64,000 nt of DNA from Salinimonas chungwhensis DSM 16280 (GTDB taxonomy: Bacteria > Pseudomonadota > Gammaproteobacteria > Enterobacterales > Alteromonadaceae), in contig NZ_KB899377.1 of assembly GCF_000378185.1 (NCBI RefSeq), positions 62,001-126,000 of the forward strand. Reading direction: 5' to 3'. Shown piece by piece: positions 37,820 through 47,365 of this stretch (the stretch's first letter is position 1; each line of letters begins with the position of its first letter). The notes beneath the pieces are model-generated. The model was not told the DNA's origin. It ran no database searches and saw only the letters and a program-made list of their open reading frames with translations. Both the position numbers and the translations under genes were made by a program.

Positions 37820-38716
37820 TTATATGTTCGATTTTTTCCAGTCTGCCAGTACCTTGATATGTTCAGGACCTATACCACAACAGCCGCCTATAAAACGAGC
37901 ACCAAGAGCATACCATTGCTTTGCATAATGCAGATACTCCTGGGGGCTCAGTTCGCGAGTGGCAAGATCATCAGAGTTGGCTCTGTGAGTTTTACCAATA
38001 GGTGCAAAATTATTGGCATAAACGCCCACTACGATGTTCGACCTTTCATCCTGGCAATAGGCGAGCGTTTTCTCTATTGCCTTATGCATGACCTCAGGTA
38101 CCGAGCAGTTGAACATAATACCGGCAGCCCCAGCTGCACACGCCAGCGCCACAGCGCTTTCTACTGACTGGCCGGAGCGCAACTGTGGGTCCTTCTCAGC
38201 ATTATCTGAAAGTGTGAATGCATAATGACAGGGTCGGGCGGATTGCGTCACGACCGGAATAATGGCTCTAAGCTCCTCCAGACTGGCAATCGTTTCTGCT
38301 ATCCATAGATCAACATACGGAGCCTGTTCATCCAATAACATCTGATAAATCTCTACCGCGCGCGCTGAGTCAAATAAATCAGGGCGGTAACTACCCATTG
38401 GCGGCGGTAATGAACCTGCCACTTTAATGTTGTAAGACGCGCTATCTGCCACCTCGCGAGCAAGCTTGCCAGCGAGTCTTGTCAGTGCAGAACCACGTTG
38501 GTTATACAAGTTTTCGCCCAAGTGGAAAGGAACGCATGCATAACTGTTAGTTATGATTACTTCAGCGCCAGCATCCACAAACCGCTGATGGGTAGCCATG
38601 ACGGTTTGAGGCGCTTCCATGAGCGCCTGAGCGCTCCAGTAAGGATGACAAAACGGTGCACCAGAACGTTTCAGTTCACGGCCCATTCCGCCATCCAGCA
38701 AAGTAAATTTTGGCAT
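37820..38716 (-). CDS. Homocysteine S-methyltransferase family protein
   Basis: A 298-residue TIM-barrel protein. It opens with TLLDGGMGRELKRSGAP, the family N-terminus, and carries the zinc cysteines in MFNCSVPE and in GGCCGIGPEHIK near the C-terminus. Family members (MmuM type) move a methyl group from S-methylmethionine or SAM to homocysteine, making methionine. No permease or other methionine gene is adjacent, so the exact donor is unknown. It is convergent with the DUF1439 gene. Confidence 0.85.
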   Translation of the reverse strand: MPKFTLLDGGMGRELKRSGAPFCHPYWSAQALMEAPQTVMATHQRFVDAGAEVIITNSYACVPFHLGENLYNQRGSALTRLAGKLAREVADSASYNIKVAGSLPPPMGSYRPDLFDSARAVEIYQMLLDEQAPYVDLWIAETIASLEELRAIIPVVTQSARPCHYAFTLSDNAEKDPQLRSGQSVESAVALACAAGAAGIMFNCSVPEVMHKAIEKTLAYCQDERSNIVVGVYANNFAPIGKTHRANSDDLATRELSPQEYLHYAKQWYALGARFIGGCCGIGPEHIKVLADWKKSNI

Positions 38717-38971
38717 TAGCTTCTCGATGGTAACACTATCCGCTCACCATAGAACAAACCGGCTGCGCTGAAAATGTATATACACCTATAAATTGGCAAT
38801 AAGGTATGCAAAATGGACAAAAAATACTAAGAAGAGAACATGGAGCGTGGATATTGCTATTGGACTGCGAAAACAGCTCCAACAGCAATATCAGATAAAA
38901 AGTCAGATAGTTGGTATCGGCTACCTGCTTATTGTTTTAAAAGCTAAACGTTACCTTGAGATAATCGCGAC

Positions 38972-39835
38972 TTACTCGATATTCTGGATCTGCTCGCGCA
39001 TTTGTTCAATAAGCACTTTTAACTCTACTGCTGACTGGGTGATGGCGGTGCTGATTGATTTTGAGCCTAGCGTGTTAGATTCACGGTTGAACTCTTGCAT
39101 CATAAAGTCGAGCCTGCGACCACAAGCGCCACCTTTTTTAAGTATATTGCGGGTTTCCTGAACGTGTGAGTTAAGCCGATCAATTTCTTCGGCCACATCT
39201 ACTTTTTGCGCCAGCATAATCATTTCCTGCTCGAAGCGACCTTCATCAAGCTCGATCTGCGCTTCTTCAAAGCGGGTTTGAATGCGCTCACGTTGCCATT
39301 GAAGAATCTCGGGCATTTTTTCCTTTACCGATGAGACCTCACTTTCAATACTATCCAGGCGCTGTTCAATAAGGCTTTTCAACGTCTTACCTTCGGCTTC
39401 GCGGGCTTCGATAAATTCGTCCAACGCCGTATCAAAGCCACTTAGACTGTCATTATGAATCGCATCCATATCTGTTTCTTCAGAGGCGATAATACCTGGC
39501 CAGCGCAGTACATCCATTGGATTTACACCGGTCGACTGGCCATGTGACTGAACCCAGTCAGCGGCGTGCAAAACCTGTTTAGCTAGCTGTTCATTCAGAG
39601 TCAAAGTGGCTTCTGCATTGTCGGCAGGAGTAAAGCGCAAGCTGCACTCTACTTTGCCGCGGTTCAAACGTTTACGAAAACGCTCTCTTAGCATCGGCTC
39701 TAATGATCTGAACTGTTCGGGTAAGCGAAAATAGGTTTCCAGAAAGCGCTGGTTTACCGAGCGGATTTCCCACACAACGGAACCCCAGTCCTGTTTAATT
39801 TCCTTACGGGCGAACGCGGTCATACTGTAGATCAT
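38972..39835 (-). CDS. yicC: YicC-family stress-linked RNase
   Basis: The ATG at 39835 (MIYSMTAFARKE) matches the family start and gives 287 residues, equal to E. coli; an ORF opening 105 bp upstream is not the start. It has WEIRSVNQRFLETYFRLPEQFRSLEPMLRERFRKRLNRGKVECSLRF at the N-terminus and the C-terminal GGACGRRLDFMMQEFNRESNTLGSKS with conserved acidic and basic residues. E. coli YicC has been reported as an endoribonuclease. It is divergent from rph-pyrE, the usual neighbourhood. Confidence 0.92.
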   Translation of the reverse strand: MIYSMTAFARKEIKQDWGSVVWEIRSVNQRFLETYFRLPEQFRSLEPMLRERFRKRLNRGKVECSLRFTPADNAEATLTLNEQLAKQVLHAADWVQSHGQSTGVNPMDVLRWPGIIASEETDMDAIHNDSLSGFDTALDEFIEAREAEGKTLKSLIEQRLDSIESEVSSVKEKMPEILQWQRERIQTRFEEAQIELDEGRFEQEMIMLAQKVDVAEEIDRLNSHVQETRNILKKGGACGRRLDFMMQEFNRESNTLGSKSISTAITQSAVELKVLIEQMREQIQNIE

Positions 39836-40023
39836 AGATGACATCCATGGTTGGTTGATGCATAAGTGATTATCCTGATCATACGCGAAGTTATCAATTT
39901 CTGCCCAGCATTTAATAGACTTAGCGCTTCTTTCATTCAACTCTGAGGTACAAATACGTTATACTTCGCGCTGATTAACAACTCAATTTATCGCCTTATT
40001 GCGCCCGTCCTTAGGAGAACATT

Positions 40024-40737
40024 ATGCGTCCAAGTGGCAGAACTGCCAGTCAAATCCGCCCGGTTACCATTACCCGTAACTTTACCTGTCATGCCGAAGG
40101 CTCTGTGCTGATTGAGTTTGGCAATACCAAAGTACTTTGTAATGCAACGGTGGAAGAGGGTGTGCCGCGGTTTATGAAAGGGCAGGGAAAAGGCTGGGTT
40201 ACCGCTGAGTACAGCATGCTGCCTCGCTCTACACATACTCGTAGTCAACGTGAAGCAGCCAGAGGAAAGCAAGGTGGTCGAACCCTGGAAATTCAACGTC
40301 TCATCGCCCGCTCACTGCGTGCTGCCCTTGACTTAAAGCTGCTGGGTGAGAATACCATCACTCTGGATTGCGATGTGATTCAGGCTGATGGTGGTACGCG
40401 GACTGCCTCTATCACTGGTGCCTGTGTGGCGCTGGTCGACGCGCTTACCTATATGCGTACCAAGGGCATCATCAAAGCGAACCCGCTAAAGCATATGATT
40501 GCTGCGCTTTCAGTCGGTATTCACAATGGCGTTGCTATCGCCGATCTGGAATATACCGAAGACTCGACTGCCGAAACTGACATGAATATTGTCATGACAG
40601 AAACCGGCAAACTGATCGAAGTGCAGGGAACAGCCGAAGGTGAACCATTCTCTTTTGAAGAGATGAACGAAATGCTTGAGATAGCCAGGCACGGTTTGCG
40701 TGAACTGTTCGACGCGCAAAAAGCTGCCCTGGCATAA
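40024..40737 (+). CDS. rph: RNase PH
   Basis: A 237-residue 3'-to-5' phosphorolytic exoribonuclease that trims tRNA 3' ends. Recognisable blocks are [45 protein letters not shown], the phosphate-binding [29 protein letters not shown] and [18 protein letters not shown]. The AGGAG ribosome site is clear. The gene is intact, unlike the frameshifted rph-1 of E. coli K-12. It is followed by pyrE after 10 bp. Confidence 0.96.
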   Translation: MRPSGRTASQIRPVTITRNFTCHAEGSVLIEFGNTKVLCNATVEEGVPRFMKGQGKGWVTAEYSMLPRSTHTRSQREAARGKQGGRTLEIQRLIARSLRAALDLKLLGENTITLDCDVIQADGGTRTASITGACVALVDALTYMRTKGIIKANPLKHMIAALSVGIHNGVAIADLEYTEDSTAETDMNIVMTETGKLIEVQGTAEGEPFSFEEMNEMLEIARHGLRELFDAQKAALA

Positions 40738-40747
40738 GGAGATGCGC

Positions 40748-41389
40748 ATGAAACCGTTTCAGCGAGAATTCATCGAGTTTGCGATTGCCCGTGGTGTACT
40801 CAAATTTGGTGAGTTTACGTTAAAATCCGGGCGTAAAAGCCCTTATTTTTTCAATGCCGGCTTATTTAATCGTGGTCGCGATCTGGCTAAGCTGGGCCGG
40901 TTTTATGCTGCAGCATTGACCGATGCTGGTGTTGAGTTTGATGTGCTCTTTGGGCCGGCTTATAAAGGTATTCCTATTGCCACCACGACCGCTGTTGCAT
41001 TAGCTGACCACCATGATCTGGATGTTCCTTACTGTTTTAACCGTAAGGAAGCCAAAGCTCATGGTGAAGGCGGAAATCTGGTGGGCAGCGCCCTTGAAGG
41101 TCGCATTATGCTGGTGGATGATGTAATTACCGCTGGTACGGCTATTCGTGAATCAATGCAACTTATCGAGCAGAACAATGCGTCTCTGGCTGGCGTGTTA
41201 ATTGCTCTTGATCGGCAGGAGCGCGGGCAGGGCGAGTTATCGGCAATTCAGGAAGTAGAGCGTGATTTTACTACCCAAGTTATATCGATAGTGACACTCG
41301 CCGATGTAGTAAGCTACCTGACTGAGCAGCCAGCCCAACAAACCCGTATCAATACGATAAATGCGTATCGTGAAGAGTATGGAATCTGA
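40748..41389 (+). CDS. pyrE: Orotate phosphoribosyltransferase
   Basis: The ATG at 40748 has AAGGAG 6 bp upstream and matches E. coli ([13 protein letters not shown]); the protein is 213 residues, the same length. It has [15 protein letters not shown], the PRPP-binding [17 protein letters not shown] and the flexible-loop [14 protein letters not shown]. It makes orotidine monophosphate in pyrimidine synthesis. Only 10 bp separate it from rph, so the E. coli-type rph-pyrE attenuator hairpin has no room here and regulation must differ. Confidence 0.96.
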   Translation: MKPFQREFIEFAIARGVLKFGEFTLKSGRKSPYFFNAGLFNRGRDLAKLGRFYAAALTDAGVEFDVLFGPAYKGIPIATTTAVALADHHDLDVPYCFNRKEAKAHGEGGNLVGSALEGRIMLVDDVITAGTAIRESMQLIEQNNASLAGVLIALDRQERGQGELSAIQEVERDFTTQVISIVTLADVVSYLTEQPAQQTRINTINAYREEYGI

Positions 41390-41391
41390 GC

Positions 41392-41643
41392 GTGACCGAA
41401 AACAACGATTTTCAACAGGCTGACTATCAACTGGATGCACAAGGCCTGCGCTGTCCTGAGCCGGTGATGATGATTCGGCTGAAGGTTCGTAAAATGGCCG
41501 ACGGTGAAACGGTTTACATAACTGCTGATGATCCTTCTACCTCACGGGATGTGCCCAGTTTCTGCCGGTTTATGCAGCATACCCTGCTAAAAGCCCAGAC
41601 CGATGAGCTGCCGTACGAGTATCTGATAAAAAAAGGGGCATGA
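41392..41643 (+). CDS. tusA: TusA sulfur-carrier protein
   Basis: An 83-residue protein with GTG start 2 bp after pyrE. The active-site region [18 protein letters not shown] (Cys at 20) is the TusA signature; [17 protein letters not shown] follows. It passes sulfur from IscS to the TusBCD-E relay for 2-thiouridine in tRNA. It is a compact two-layer fold, and its stop codon is embedded in the terminator hairpin loop region. Confidence 0.88.
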   Translation: MTENNDFQQADYQLDAQGLRCPEPVMMIRLKVRKMADGETVYITADDPSTSRDVPSFCRFMQHTLLKAQTDELPYEYLIKKGA

Positions 41644-41655
41644 GCCCCTTTTTTT
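41629..41655 (+). terminator. Rho-independent terminator overlapping the tusA stop
   Basis: AAAAAAGGGGC-ATGA-GCCCCTTTTTTT: the stem overlaps the last tusA codons and its TGA stop lies at the loop. It ends the rph-pyrE-tusA unit. Confidence 0.93.
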
Positions 41656-41716
41656 ATTTAAGTAAACTTCAAAACCTTAGTGCGTAGTACCAAAACTGTC
41701 GCTACGCATTTTTCTC

Positions 41717-42514
41717 TCAGGTTTTATGGTAGCGGCTTTCAATGGCGCAGAATATACCGAATAAGAATATGCCGGCGCCTACGACCATGAGCCCAATCTG
41801 CCCGTAGCTTTGCTGTGTGATAGTGCTAAGCGCTTCCTGTAAGCCGCCAGCTTCTTGTGGATCAGCTTGTATAGCCGCCTGCACAAAGAATCCTCCCACC
41901 AGAATATAAACAATGCCTCTGGCCAGAAAACCTAAACGTCCAACCACCTGGGCTGTTTTTTTGACTTTTGCTGACATCCGATGCACATCAAACTTATCCA
42001 TAAAATCAGTTTTGATGGCATGTTTGAACTGAATAAACGCAAAAGCAATAATAATCAGGCCGACGGCACCTACCAGATAGATTCCCCATTGCTGTTGCAT
42101 GAGGCTTGACGACATTTGCTCGCTGTTGCTCTGACCACCACTTGATGAGCCCCCCACGCCCTGAAAAACCTTAATTGCCAGATAGGTACCAAACGCATAA
42201 ATAACACCTGATACAAAATAGAAGATGCGGGTAATGACATCTTTGGCTGAACTCATATCAAGATGATCAATATTGGTGGCGCCCTGAACAAAGCGCCATA
42301 TTACGTAGCACACCATCCCAACGATGACGCAGCCAAGCATGATACGGCCAAACGGTTGCTCAAGAATCGATGTAAACACATTTTTCTGAGAAGGAGTACT
42401 TGATCCTACGGCGCCGATGGCTGCTTGCAAAATAAGCAGACCGAGCAAGCAATACACGACGGTCTTGGCCGCGTAGCCACCAAAAACCAGCATGGATTTC
42501 CAGTTATCTTTCAA
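41717..42514 (-). CDS. DUF1206 membrane protein
   Basis: A 265-residue integral membrane protein with about six hydrophobic segments in three repeated pairs: each repeat has a G-x-(V/I)-Y start (AAKTVVYCLLGLLILQAA, ITRIFYFVSGVIYAFGTYLAI and LARGIVYILVGGFFVQAAI). This triple repeat is the DUF1206 layout. The function is unknown. A Gly/Ser-rich linker (GGSSSGGQSNSEQMSSS) separates repeats 2 and 3. It stands alone on the minus strand. Confidence 0.85.
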   Translation of the reverse strand: MKDNWKSMLVFGGYAAKTVVYCLLGLLILQAAIGAVGSSTPSQKNVFTSILEQPFGRIMLGCVIVGMVCYVIWRFVQGATNIDHLDMSSAKDVITRIFYFVSGVIYAFGTYLAIKVFQGVGGSSSGGQSNSEQMSSSLMQQQWGIYLVGAVGLIIIAFAFIQFKHAIKTDFMDKFDVHRMSAKVKKTAQVVGRLGFLARGIVYILVGGFFVQAAIQADPQEAGGLQEALSTITQQSYGQIGLMVVGAGIFLFGIFCAIESRYHKT

Positions 42515-42601
42515 AATAATACTCCGTTAAGTTATTGTCGTTAGATAATTACTTACGGCGCATTAGCTTTTCATGATTACTTTATATTCAATAAGTATAA
42601 A

Positions 42602-42775
42602 TTAACTTCTTAAAGACTTAAGAAGTGCTTCATGAATGAGCGCTTTTGACTGTTCTGAATCGCAGGAGAAGTCACTGACATGCAGGGCGTGGCGCGCCAA
42701 AAGCGCTTGAATAGTTTCCAGTCCAATGGCGATATGGACAACATTTTCCGGGGTGTTTTTTGCTGGCGCTTCCAT
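42602..42775 (-). CDS. Short conserved-looking ORF, 57 residues
   Basis: A 57-residue ORF with an AGGGGGAG ribosome site just before the ATG, starting 8 bp after the end of the 151-residue TPR-like gene. The product (MEAPAKNTPENVVHIAIG ... HEALLKSLRS) is soluble with one amphipathic helix around residues 15-31 (IAIGLETIQALLARHAL) and one Cys. It shares the strand and tight spacing of its neighbour, which supports real translation. No family is recognised. Confidence 0.5.
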   Translation of the reverse strand: MEAPAKNTPENVVHIAIGLETIQALLARHALHVSDFSCDSEQSKALIHEALLKSLRS

Positions 42776-42783
42776 ATCTCCCC

Positions 42784-43239
42784 CTAATGCAGATAGTGTC
42801 CGTCGGGGCCGGTGACTGGTATTTGGTGGTCGTCACCCAGGGATTGTACAATCGCCTGAATTAAGCGGGCGATTTTCGGCTCACAGGCATATAGGGGGGT
42901 AAGTGCCATCAGCTGTTGTTGGGCATCATCAATTATCTGTACAGCAGCCTGTTTTTCGCCAGTGGCTTTATAATGATTAGCCATATAAATGGCCAGTGCG
43001 CCATATGCGATAAAGTCCTGAGATATCAAATTTGTACTTTCACCTGGCGCACGCAGAGCCTGAATAATCGCTTGTGCAATTTCAAGCGCCTGGCCGCTAC
43101 AGTGAAGGGCACTGGCTTCATCACCTTCTTCTGAAAAACGGTTGGCAGTCTGTTGCATTTGTGTTCTTTGCACTCGGGCATCGTCAGGGTGTGCCTGCAA
43201 CCACTGCTTGTATTTATTACTTAAGAAACTCGACCGCAC
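42784..43239 (-). CDS. TPR-like cytoplasmic protein of unknown function
   Basis: A 151-residue soluble helical protein. Pairs of helices with small residues (AQAIIQALRAPGE, FIAYGALAIYMANHYKATGEKQAAVQIIDDAQQQLMAL) look like two or three tetratricopeptide-like units. No signal peptide or enzyme motif. The next ORF (57 residues) follows after 8 bp, so they may be an operon. A 95-bp gap separates it from the DedA-type gene on the same strand. Confidence 0.65.
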   Translation of the reverse strand: MRSSFLSNKYKQWLQAHPDDARVQRTQMQQTANRFSEEGDEASALHCSGQALEIAQAIIQALRAPGESTNLISQDFIAYGALAIYMANHYKATGEKQAAVQIIDDAQQQLMALTPLYACEPKIARLIQAIVQSLGDDHQIPVTGPDGHYLH

Positions 43240-43334
43240 TGCCCCCTCTCCTTAATTACGCTATATGTAAATGAGAATTATTATCAATAATAGGGTGGTT
43301 TCAGTCTCCAGTCAACACAACCTTCAGATACTGC

Positions 43335-43919
43335 TTAGAACAATGTACTTAAATACCATAGCAGCAGTACAAGGGCTGTCAGCGTGGCTATCGCTGCCGT
43401 CTTATATTGTCTGATAAGCGCCTCAGCCTGGTTACCGGCAACATACACCACAATGGCCAGACCAAAATAACGAATTGAACGGGCAATAACAGTAGCCAGC
43501 ACAAACATGAATATTGAATACTTGGTGGCCCCAGCTGCCAACATCGCAATTTGAAAAGGGATCGGTGCAATTCCCAGCGTTAAGACAAACCAAAACCCCT
43601 GGTTTTGCATTTTTTCTTTCACCATTTCAAACTGCTGTTGGTCTGAAAATGTCTCTATGACCCAGTCGCCCAGCAGATCGAACAGAAAATAGCCGATACC
43701 ATATCCGATAATAGCACCCAGCAAGCAACCCAGAGTCGCCATGAGCGCGATAAGCCAAAGCTTGTCGCGCCTGACCTGCATCAATGGAACCAGCACTGCT
43801 TCTAAAGGAATAGGCACTATTGTAGATTCGAGCATGGACGCAATAGTGACACCAGAAAGCATATTCTCTGAATTCTTTAGCTTCCGGGTTCTTTCTTTTA
43901 AGCGCGCGCTGATTCCCAT
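43335..43919 (-). CDS. YqaA/DedA-type (VTT domain) membrane protein
   Basis: A 194-residue membrane protein. The conserved VTT/DedA pattern is visible: ESTIVPIPLEAVLVPLMQ, LGCLLGAIIGYGIGYFLFD (Gly-rich helix) and GIAPIPFQIAMLAAGATKYSIFMFVLATVIARSIRYF. Such proteins are connected to lipid movement and membrane homeostasis; the YqaA branch is not characterised. It starts 6 bp after the amidohydrolase stop, so both are probably co-transcribed. Confidence 0.85.
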   Translation of the reverse strand: MGISARLKERTRKLKNSENMLSGVTIASMLESTIVPIPLEAVLVPLMQVRRDKLWLIALMATLGCLLGAIIGYGIGYFLFDLLGDWVIETFSDQQQFEMVKEKMQNQGFWFVLTLGIAPIPFQIAMLAAGATKYSIFMFVLATVIARSIRYFGLAIVVYVAGNQAEALIRQYKTAAIATLTALVLLLWYLSTLF

Positions 43920-43925
43920 TTTTTC

Positions 43926-45215
43926 CTACTTCTGTTTTATGATTTTTCCATCCTTCATTACGAAGGTAACAGACTTCATTACGCTGATATCTTCCAGAGG
44001 GTTTCCAGGCACTGCAACAATATCTGCAAGTTTGTCTTTTTCAATACTGCCCAGTGTGTCTTCAACATTGAGCAGTGCTGCGGCATGTCGGGTCGCGCTG
44101 AGTAACGCATCAGCCGGTGACATACCTGCCTCTACCATGTAAACAAACTCTTCGGCATTATCACCATGGGCGGAAACGCCTGAGTCGGTGCCAAACGCGA
44201 TTTTTACACCTGCTTTGTGTGCTTTTTCAAACGTATTTTGAATCAGTGGTCCAATTTTCTGAGCTTTAGGGCGAACCAGCTCAGGAAAGTAACCATCGAT
44301 TTTTGCTTTTTCGGCAACAAACTTTCCTGCCATGATGGTCGGCACATAGTAAGTACCATGCTCCTGCATAAGTTGCATGGTTTCATCGTCCATATATGTA
44401 CCATGCTCAATGGAAGTCACGCCCGCCTTAATAGCACGGTCCATGCCCTCTTTTCCGTGAGCATGTACTGCCACTGTCATACCGTAATCATTGGCTGTCT
44501 CGACAATGGCTGATAATTCATCATTCATAAACTGCGGGTTTTGCCCACTCTTAGCCACGCTTAGTACGCCGCCGGTTGCTGTGATCTTTATAACATCAGC
44601 GCCATCCTGATAGCGTTGACGAACAGCCCTGCGCGCTTCTGCTGTGCCATTTACCACACCCTGGGTGGGACCTGTATCAGGTCTGATAGCGCGAGCCATC
44701 CCGTTACTGGGGTCCGCGTGACCGCCCGTAGTGGCGATTGACTTGGCCGCGGTGAAAATACGCGGGCCTTCCAGCAACCCCTTATCAATAGCATTTCTCA
44801 AAGCTACGGTTTCGTTGTAGCTGTCGCCTAAGTTTCTTACCGTGGTAAAGCCTGCATGCAACGTTTTCTTAGCGTAGTTAGCCGCTGTCAGAGCATAATC
44901 AGCTTCATTTTTGGTGTAGCGGTCTAAATAAGCACCCTGCTCGCTCTGTGAGGAAAGATGAACGTGCATATCCATCAGCCCCGGTAGCACGGTACTGTTT
45001 TTCAAATCAATAACCTCGTCCTCATCCCCAGGCCGGGCAAAGCCATCTCTGATTTCAACAATCTTATTATCGTCAACTACAATGGTGACATCGCTGCGAA
45101 GCTTTTCACTGGTACCGTCAAACAAGTGGCCAGCGTGGATGAAGGTATCTGCATAAACACAGCTGCTTATCAGGCTGCCAAAACACAGGCAAAGACGAGA
45201 AAGGTTACGTTTCAT
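43926..45215 (-). CDS. Exported metal-dependent amidohydrolase
   Basis: A 429-residue protein with a signal peptide ([15 protein letters not shown]). The amidohydrolase fold is clear: DMHVHLSS supplies the HxH metal ligands, KITATGG the bridging Lys, HAHGKEGM and EHGT the His ligands, and AFGTDSGV the catalytic Asp. The C-terminal [16 protein letters not shown] is typical. Relatives include periplasmic Xaa-Pro dipeptidases; the substrate is unknown but probably a dipeptide or N-acyl compound. Confidence 0.85.
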   Translation of the reverse strand: MKRNLSRLCLCFGSLISSCVYADTFIHAGHLFDGTSEKLRSDVTIVVDDNKIVEIRDGFARPGDEDEVIDLKNSTVLPGLMDMHVHLSSQSEQGAYLDRYTKNEADYALTAANYAKKTLHAGFTTVRNLGDSYNETVALRNAIDKGLLEGPRIFTAAKSIATTGGHADPSNGMARAIRPDTGPTQGVVNGTAEARRAVRQRYQDGADVIKITATGGVLSVAKSGQNPQFMNDELSAIVETANDYGMTVAVHAHGKEGMDRAIKAGVTSIEHGTYMDDETMQLMQEHGTYYVPTIMAGKFVAEKAKIDGYFPELVRPKAQKIGPLIQNTFEKAHKAGVKIAFGTDSGVSAHGDNAEEFVYMVEAGMSPADALLSATRHAAALLNVEDTLGSIEKDKLADIVAVPGNPLEDISVMKSVTFVMKDGKIIKQK

Positions 45216-45318
45216 AGATGCATAATCCGGTTGTGAGTGTAGTGATACAATAGGTGAGAGACAGGGAAGATGTAAAGATATTGTGATCAGGCGGACTGGT
45301 CAGCCGCCTCAAAACGAT

Positions 45319-45888
45319 TTATTCGGGCAATTCACCAATAACGAACGGTTCAAATTCGCTGGTAACATAAAGTTGTTGTTTTCCGTCTTTATGCCGACGC
45401 TGAGCATGTTCTACCAGCTGATAGTAAACATTGTGGTTTAAGCGTGCCCACAGGTTTGTTCTGACACAAACGTACGGGATGGGTGTGCTGTCTGGCGCGC
45501 CAAGCTCAGCCGGAGGCTCCCGTAACTCAAGGGGATGATTAGAGGATAACGCAAATCTGTCACCGACATTAGTGGTGAAGATAATACTGTCATCTTCTTC
45601 TGCCCACTGAGTCACCAGAAACGGCACGTCTTCCACCGTAATACCCAGCTTTTCACCCGGCGTTACCAGAAAATAGCTGTCGTCTTCTTTTTTGATAACA
45701 GAAGCAAACAACCTGACCAGTGCCTGCCGGCCGATTGGACTGCCTTCATAATGCCAGCTACCATCCAGCTTGATAGTCATATTCATATCGCCACAATATT
45801 CCGGATCCCACTTATCGACCGGAGGGATGGCCCGGGCTTTATCGCCCGTAGCCTCCGAAATTTGCTGACTGAACCTGTTAAGATCCAT
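45319..45888 (-). CDS. DUF1285 protein
   Basis: The ATG at 45888 is favoured (GAGG 6 bp upstream) over in-frame starts at 45894 and 45900, giving 189 residues. It has PPVDKWDPEYCGDMNMTIKLDGSWHYEGSPIGRQALVRLFASVIKKEDD, the DUF1285 N-terminus, and a beta-rich C-terminus. The start overlaps the preceding DUF3014 gene by 11 bp, so the pair is translationally coupled. Function unknown. Confidence 0.85.
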   Translation of the reverse strand: MDLNRFSQQISEATGDKARAIPPVDKWDPEYCGDMNMTIKLDGSWHYEGSPIGRQALVRLFASVIKKEDDSYFLVTPGEKLGITVEDVPFLVTQWAEEDDSIIFTTNVGDRFALSSNHPLELREPPAELGAPDSTPIPYVCVRTNLWARLNHNVYYQLVEHAQRRHKDGKQQLYVTSEFEPFVIGELPE

Positions 45889-46750
45889 TACCATCCTCAA
45901 GCATCGCTTTTATTTCCCGTAATTTGGCTTTTATACGACGCATATTGTCAGGGCCGGTCCGCAGTAATTGTTTTTGCGGCGCACTGAGGTTCTCCAGCTG
46001 CGGGTCTGCATACTTGTAGGCGACCGAGTCACTGTAAACTTCTACCGGTACAGGCACTTCAGGCGTATCCAGTAACTCATTGATTGCCTTAACGGCCACT
46101 TCATCAAACGGCATATCCGGGTTACCAATTTCCTGATACTTTTCCTGAATCTGCGGTTTATAGTTTTGGTACAACTCAATAAGCTCCTGGTTCTCCATGG
46201 ATTCAAGCATATTTACATAAGGTGTGTACCGCTTGTAACTGGCCGCATCAATCCATTCTTTACCAGCCTGTTCATAGACGCGGAATGTCTGCTCAGGGGC
46301 TTTCAGTGGCTGTTGATTAGCCATCTCCTCATTGCCAATATTAGTAACCGACACGACAAAACGTTGTAGAAGACCTTCATCCACTAGAAACGTATTAATA
46401 TCTTCCTGCTCGCTCAGCGAGGCAACTGATTCTTTGATACCTGTATCACTGCTATCCATTGGTTCTGGTGCGGGCGCTTCCTGCTCGGGCATTGGCTCAG
46501 GTTCAGCATCGGGGTCGATCTGCACCGGCTCAGGTTCCGGCGCGCCTTCAAATTCTTCGGTCTCATCATCCAGCGAGCCATCTGCTACGGGGGGCGCTGC
46601 TTCCTGTGGCTCAACAGTGGCTTGTGCATCATCTGCTTCATCTGAAGAATCATCAGAAGGCCAGAATAACACTGCCAAAATAACGATGACAATAATGGCT
46701 ATCAGCACAATGTGCGGGGCTACCTTGCGTTTTTCTGACGGGTCACTCAT
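45878..46750 (-). CDS. DUF3014 membrane-anchored protein
   Basis: A 290-residue protein with one membrane segment (about residues 12-29, HIVLIAIIVIVILAVLFW), then an acidic Pro/Glu-rich linker (about 30-105; EEFEGAPEPEPVQIDPDAEPEPMPEQEAPAPEP) and a globular helical domain with QRFVVSVTNIGNEEMANQQPLKAPEQTF, the DUF3014 signature. It is probably a periplasmic domain on an N-terminal anchor. Co-transcribed with the DUF1285 gene. Confidence 0.85.
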   Translation of the reverse strand: MSDPSEKRKVAPHIVLIAIIVIVILAVLFWPSDDSSDEADDAQATVEPQEAAPPVADGSLDDETEEFEGAPEPEPVQIDPDAEPEPMPEQEAPAPEPMDSSDTGIKESVASLSEQEDINTFLVDEGLLQRFVVSVTNIGNEEMANQQPLKAPEQTFRVYEQAGKEWIDAASYKRYTPYVNMLESMENQELIELYQNYKPQIQEKYQEIGNPDMPFDEVAVKAINELLDTPEVPVPVEVYSDSVAYKYADPQLENLSAPQKQLLRTGPDNMRRIKAKLREIKAMLEDGNGS

Positions 46751-47050
46751 AACATATCCACCATATAAAATTAATCCTCAGAACAATGTCTTATAAGAAT
46801 CATACTTGCTATGCGCTTGTTGCGAAAGAGCGCCGGGCGAACAAACGCAAATTTCCATAATTGATTCATTTTCCTACATAGAAATTGAAGAATTTGATCG
46901 TTTTACCGTCAAAATTCTTTTGGGCCCGGTTTCTCAGTCGTAACATCTTTTGCTTAGGTTACCTATACTGTTGCACAGATTTAATGGCGAGGATCACCTG
47001 TCTTTGTGTATATTTTAAGCACGCAAAACATTATTTGGGCGGAATAAAGC
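46751..47050. other. Intergenic region, divergent promoters
   Basis: A 300-bp gap between the divergent DUF3014 and DUF6482-like genes. It is moderately AT-rich and must hold both promoters. I see no strong -35/-10 pair, hairpin or ORF of note. Confidence 0.4.
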
Positions 47051-47359
47051 ATGCACAAGTTTATGTATAAGGATTTGATGCAACGAACACCGGCGATTGA
47101 CTATCTGGAAGTTCAGTCGTTTGAAATGAATATCTATCTGGTACAAATAACTATTGGCGAAAAGTGCGGCTTTGTGTATGACGAAAAAGACCGCCCTATG
47201 CGCTTCTTCAGCGCCGGACATATCCGCGAGGCTTTTGCAGAATGCGTCGTTGCCCAGTCAGTGATGGTGCATGATACACCTTATGAAGAGATGATCGGCA
47301 ATCCTCCGAAATCCGAGAGCAAAATGGCGCTGCCGTTCACCATGCAGCTTCCGTACTAA
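47051..47359 (+). CDS. DUF6482-like small protein
   Basis: A 102-residue soluble protein: MHKFMYKDLMQRTPAIDYLEVQSFEMNIYLVQITIGEKCGFVYDEKDRPMRFFSAGHIREAF, a beta-rich fold resembling the DUF6482 family. No signal peptide. A GGCGGA ribosome-like site lies 9-10 bp upstream. Function unknown. It is convergent with the small membrane protein at 47366-47629, six bases away. Confidence 0.7.
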   Translation: MHKFMYKDLMQRTPAIDYLEVQSFEMNIYLVQITIGEKCGFVYDEKDRPMRFFSAGHIREAFAECVVAQSVMVHDTPYEEMIGNPPKSESKMALPFTMQLPY

Positions 47360-47365
47360 TCGATA

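Noticed and set aside
38717..38971. Possible small gene between the homocysteine methyltransferase and yicC
   Set aside because: The plus-strand frame that crosses it runs into yicC antisense and has no ribosome site; I see only promoter sequence there.
45288..45309. AGGCGG-N9-CCGCCT hairpin between the amidohydrolase and DUF1285 genes
   Set aside because: It has no T-run on either strand, so I do not list it as a terminator; it may be a chance repeat.
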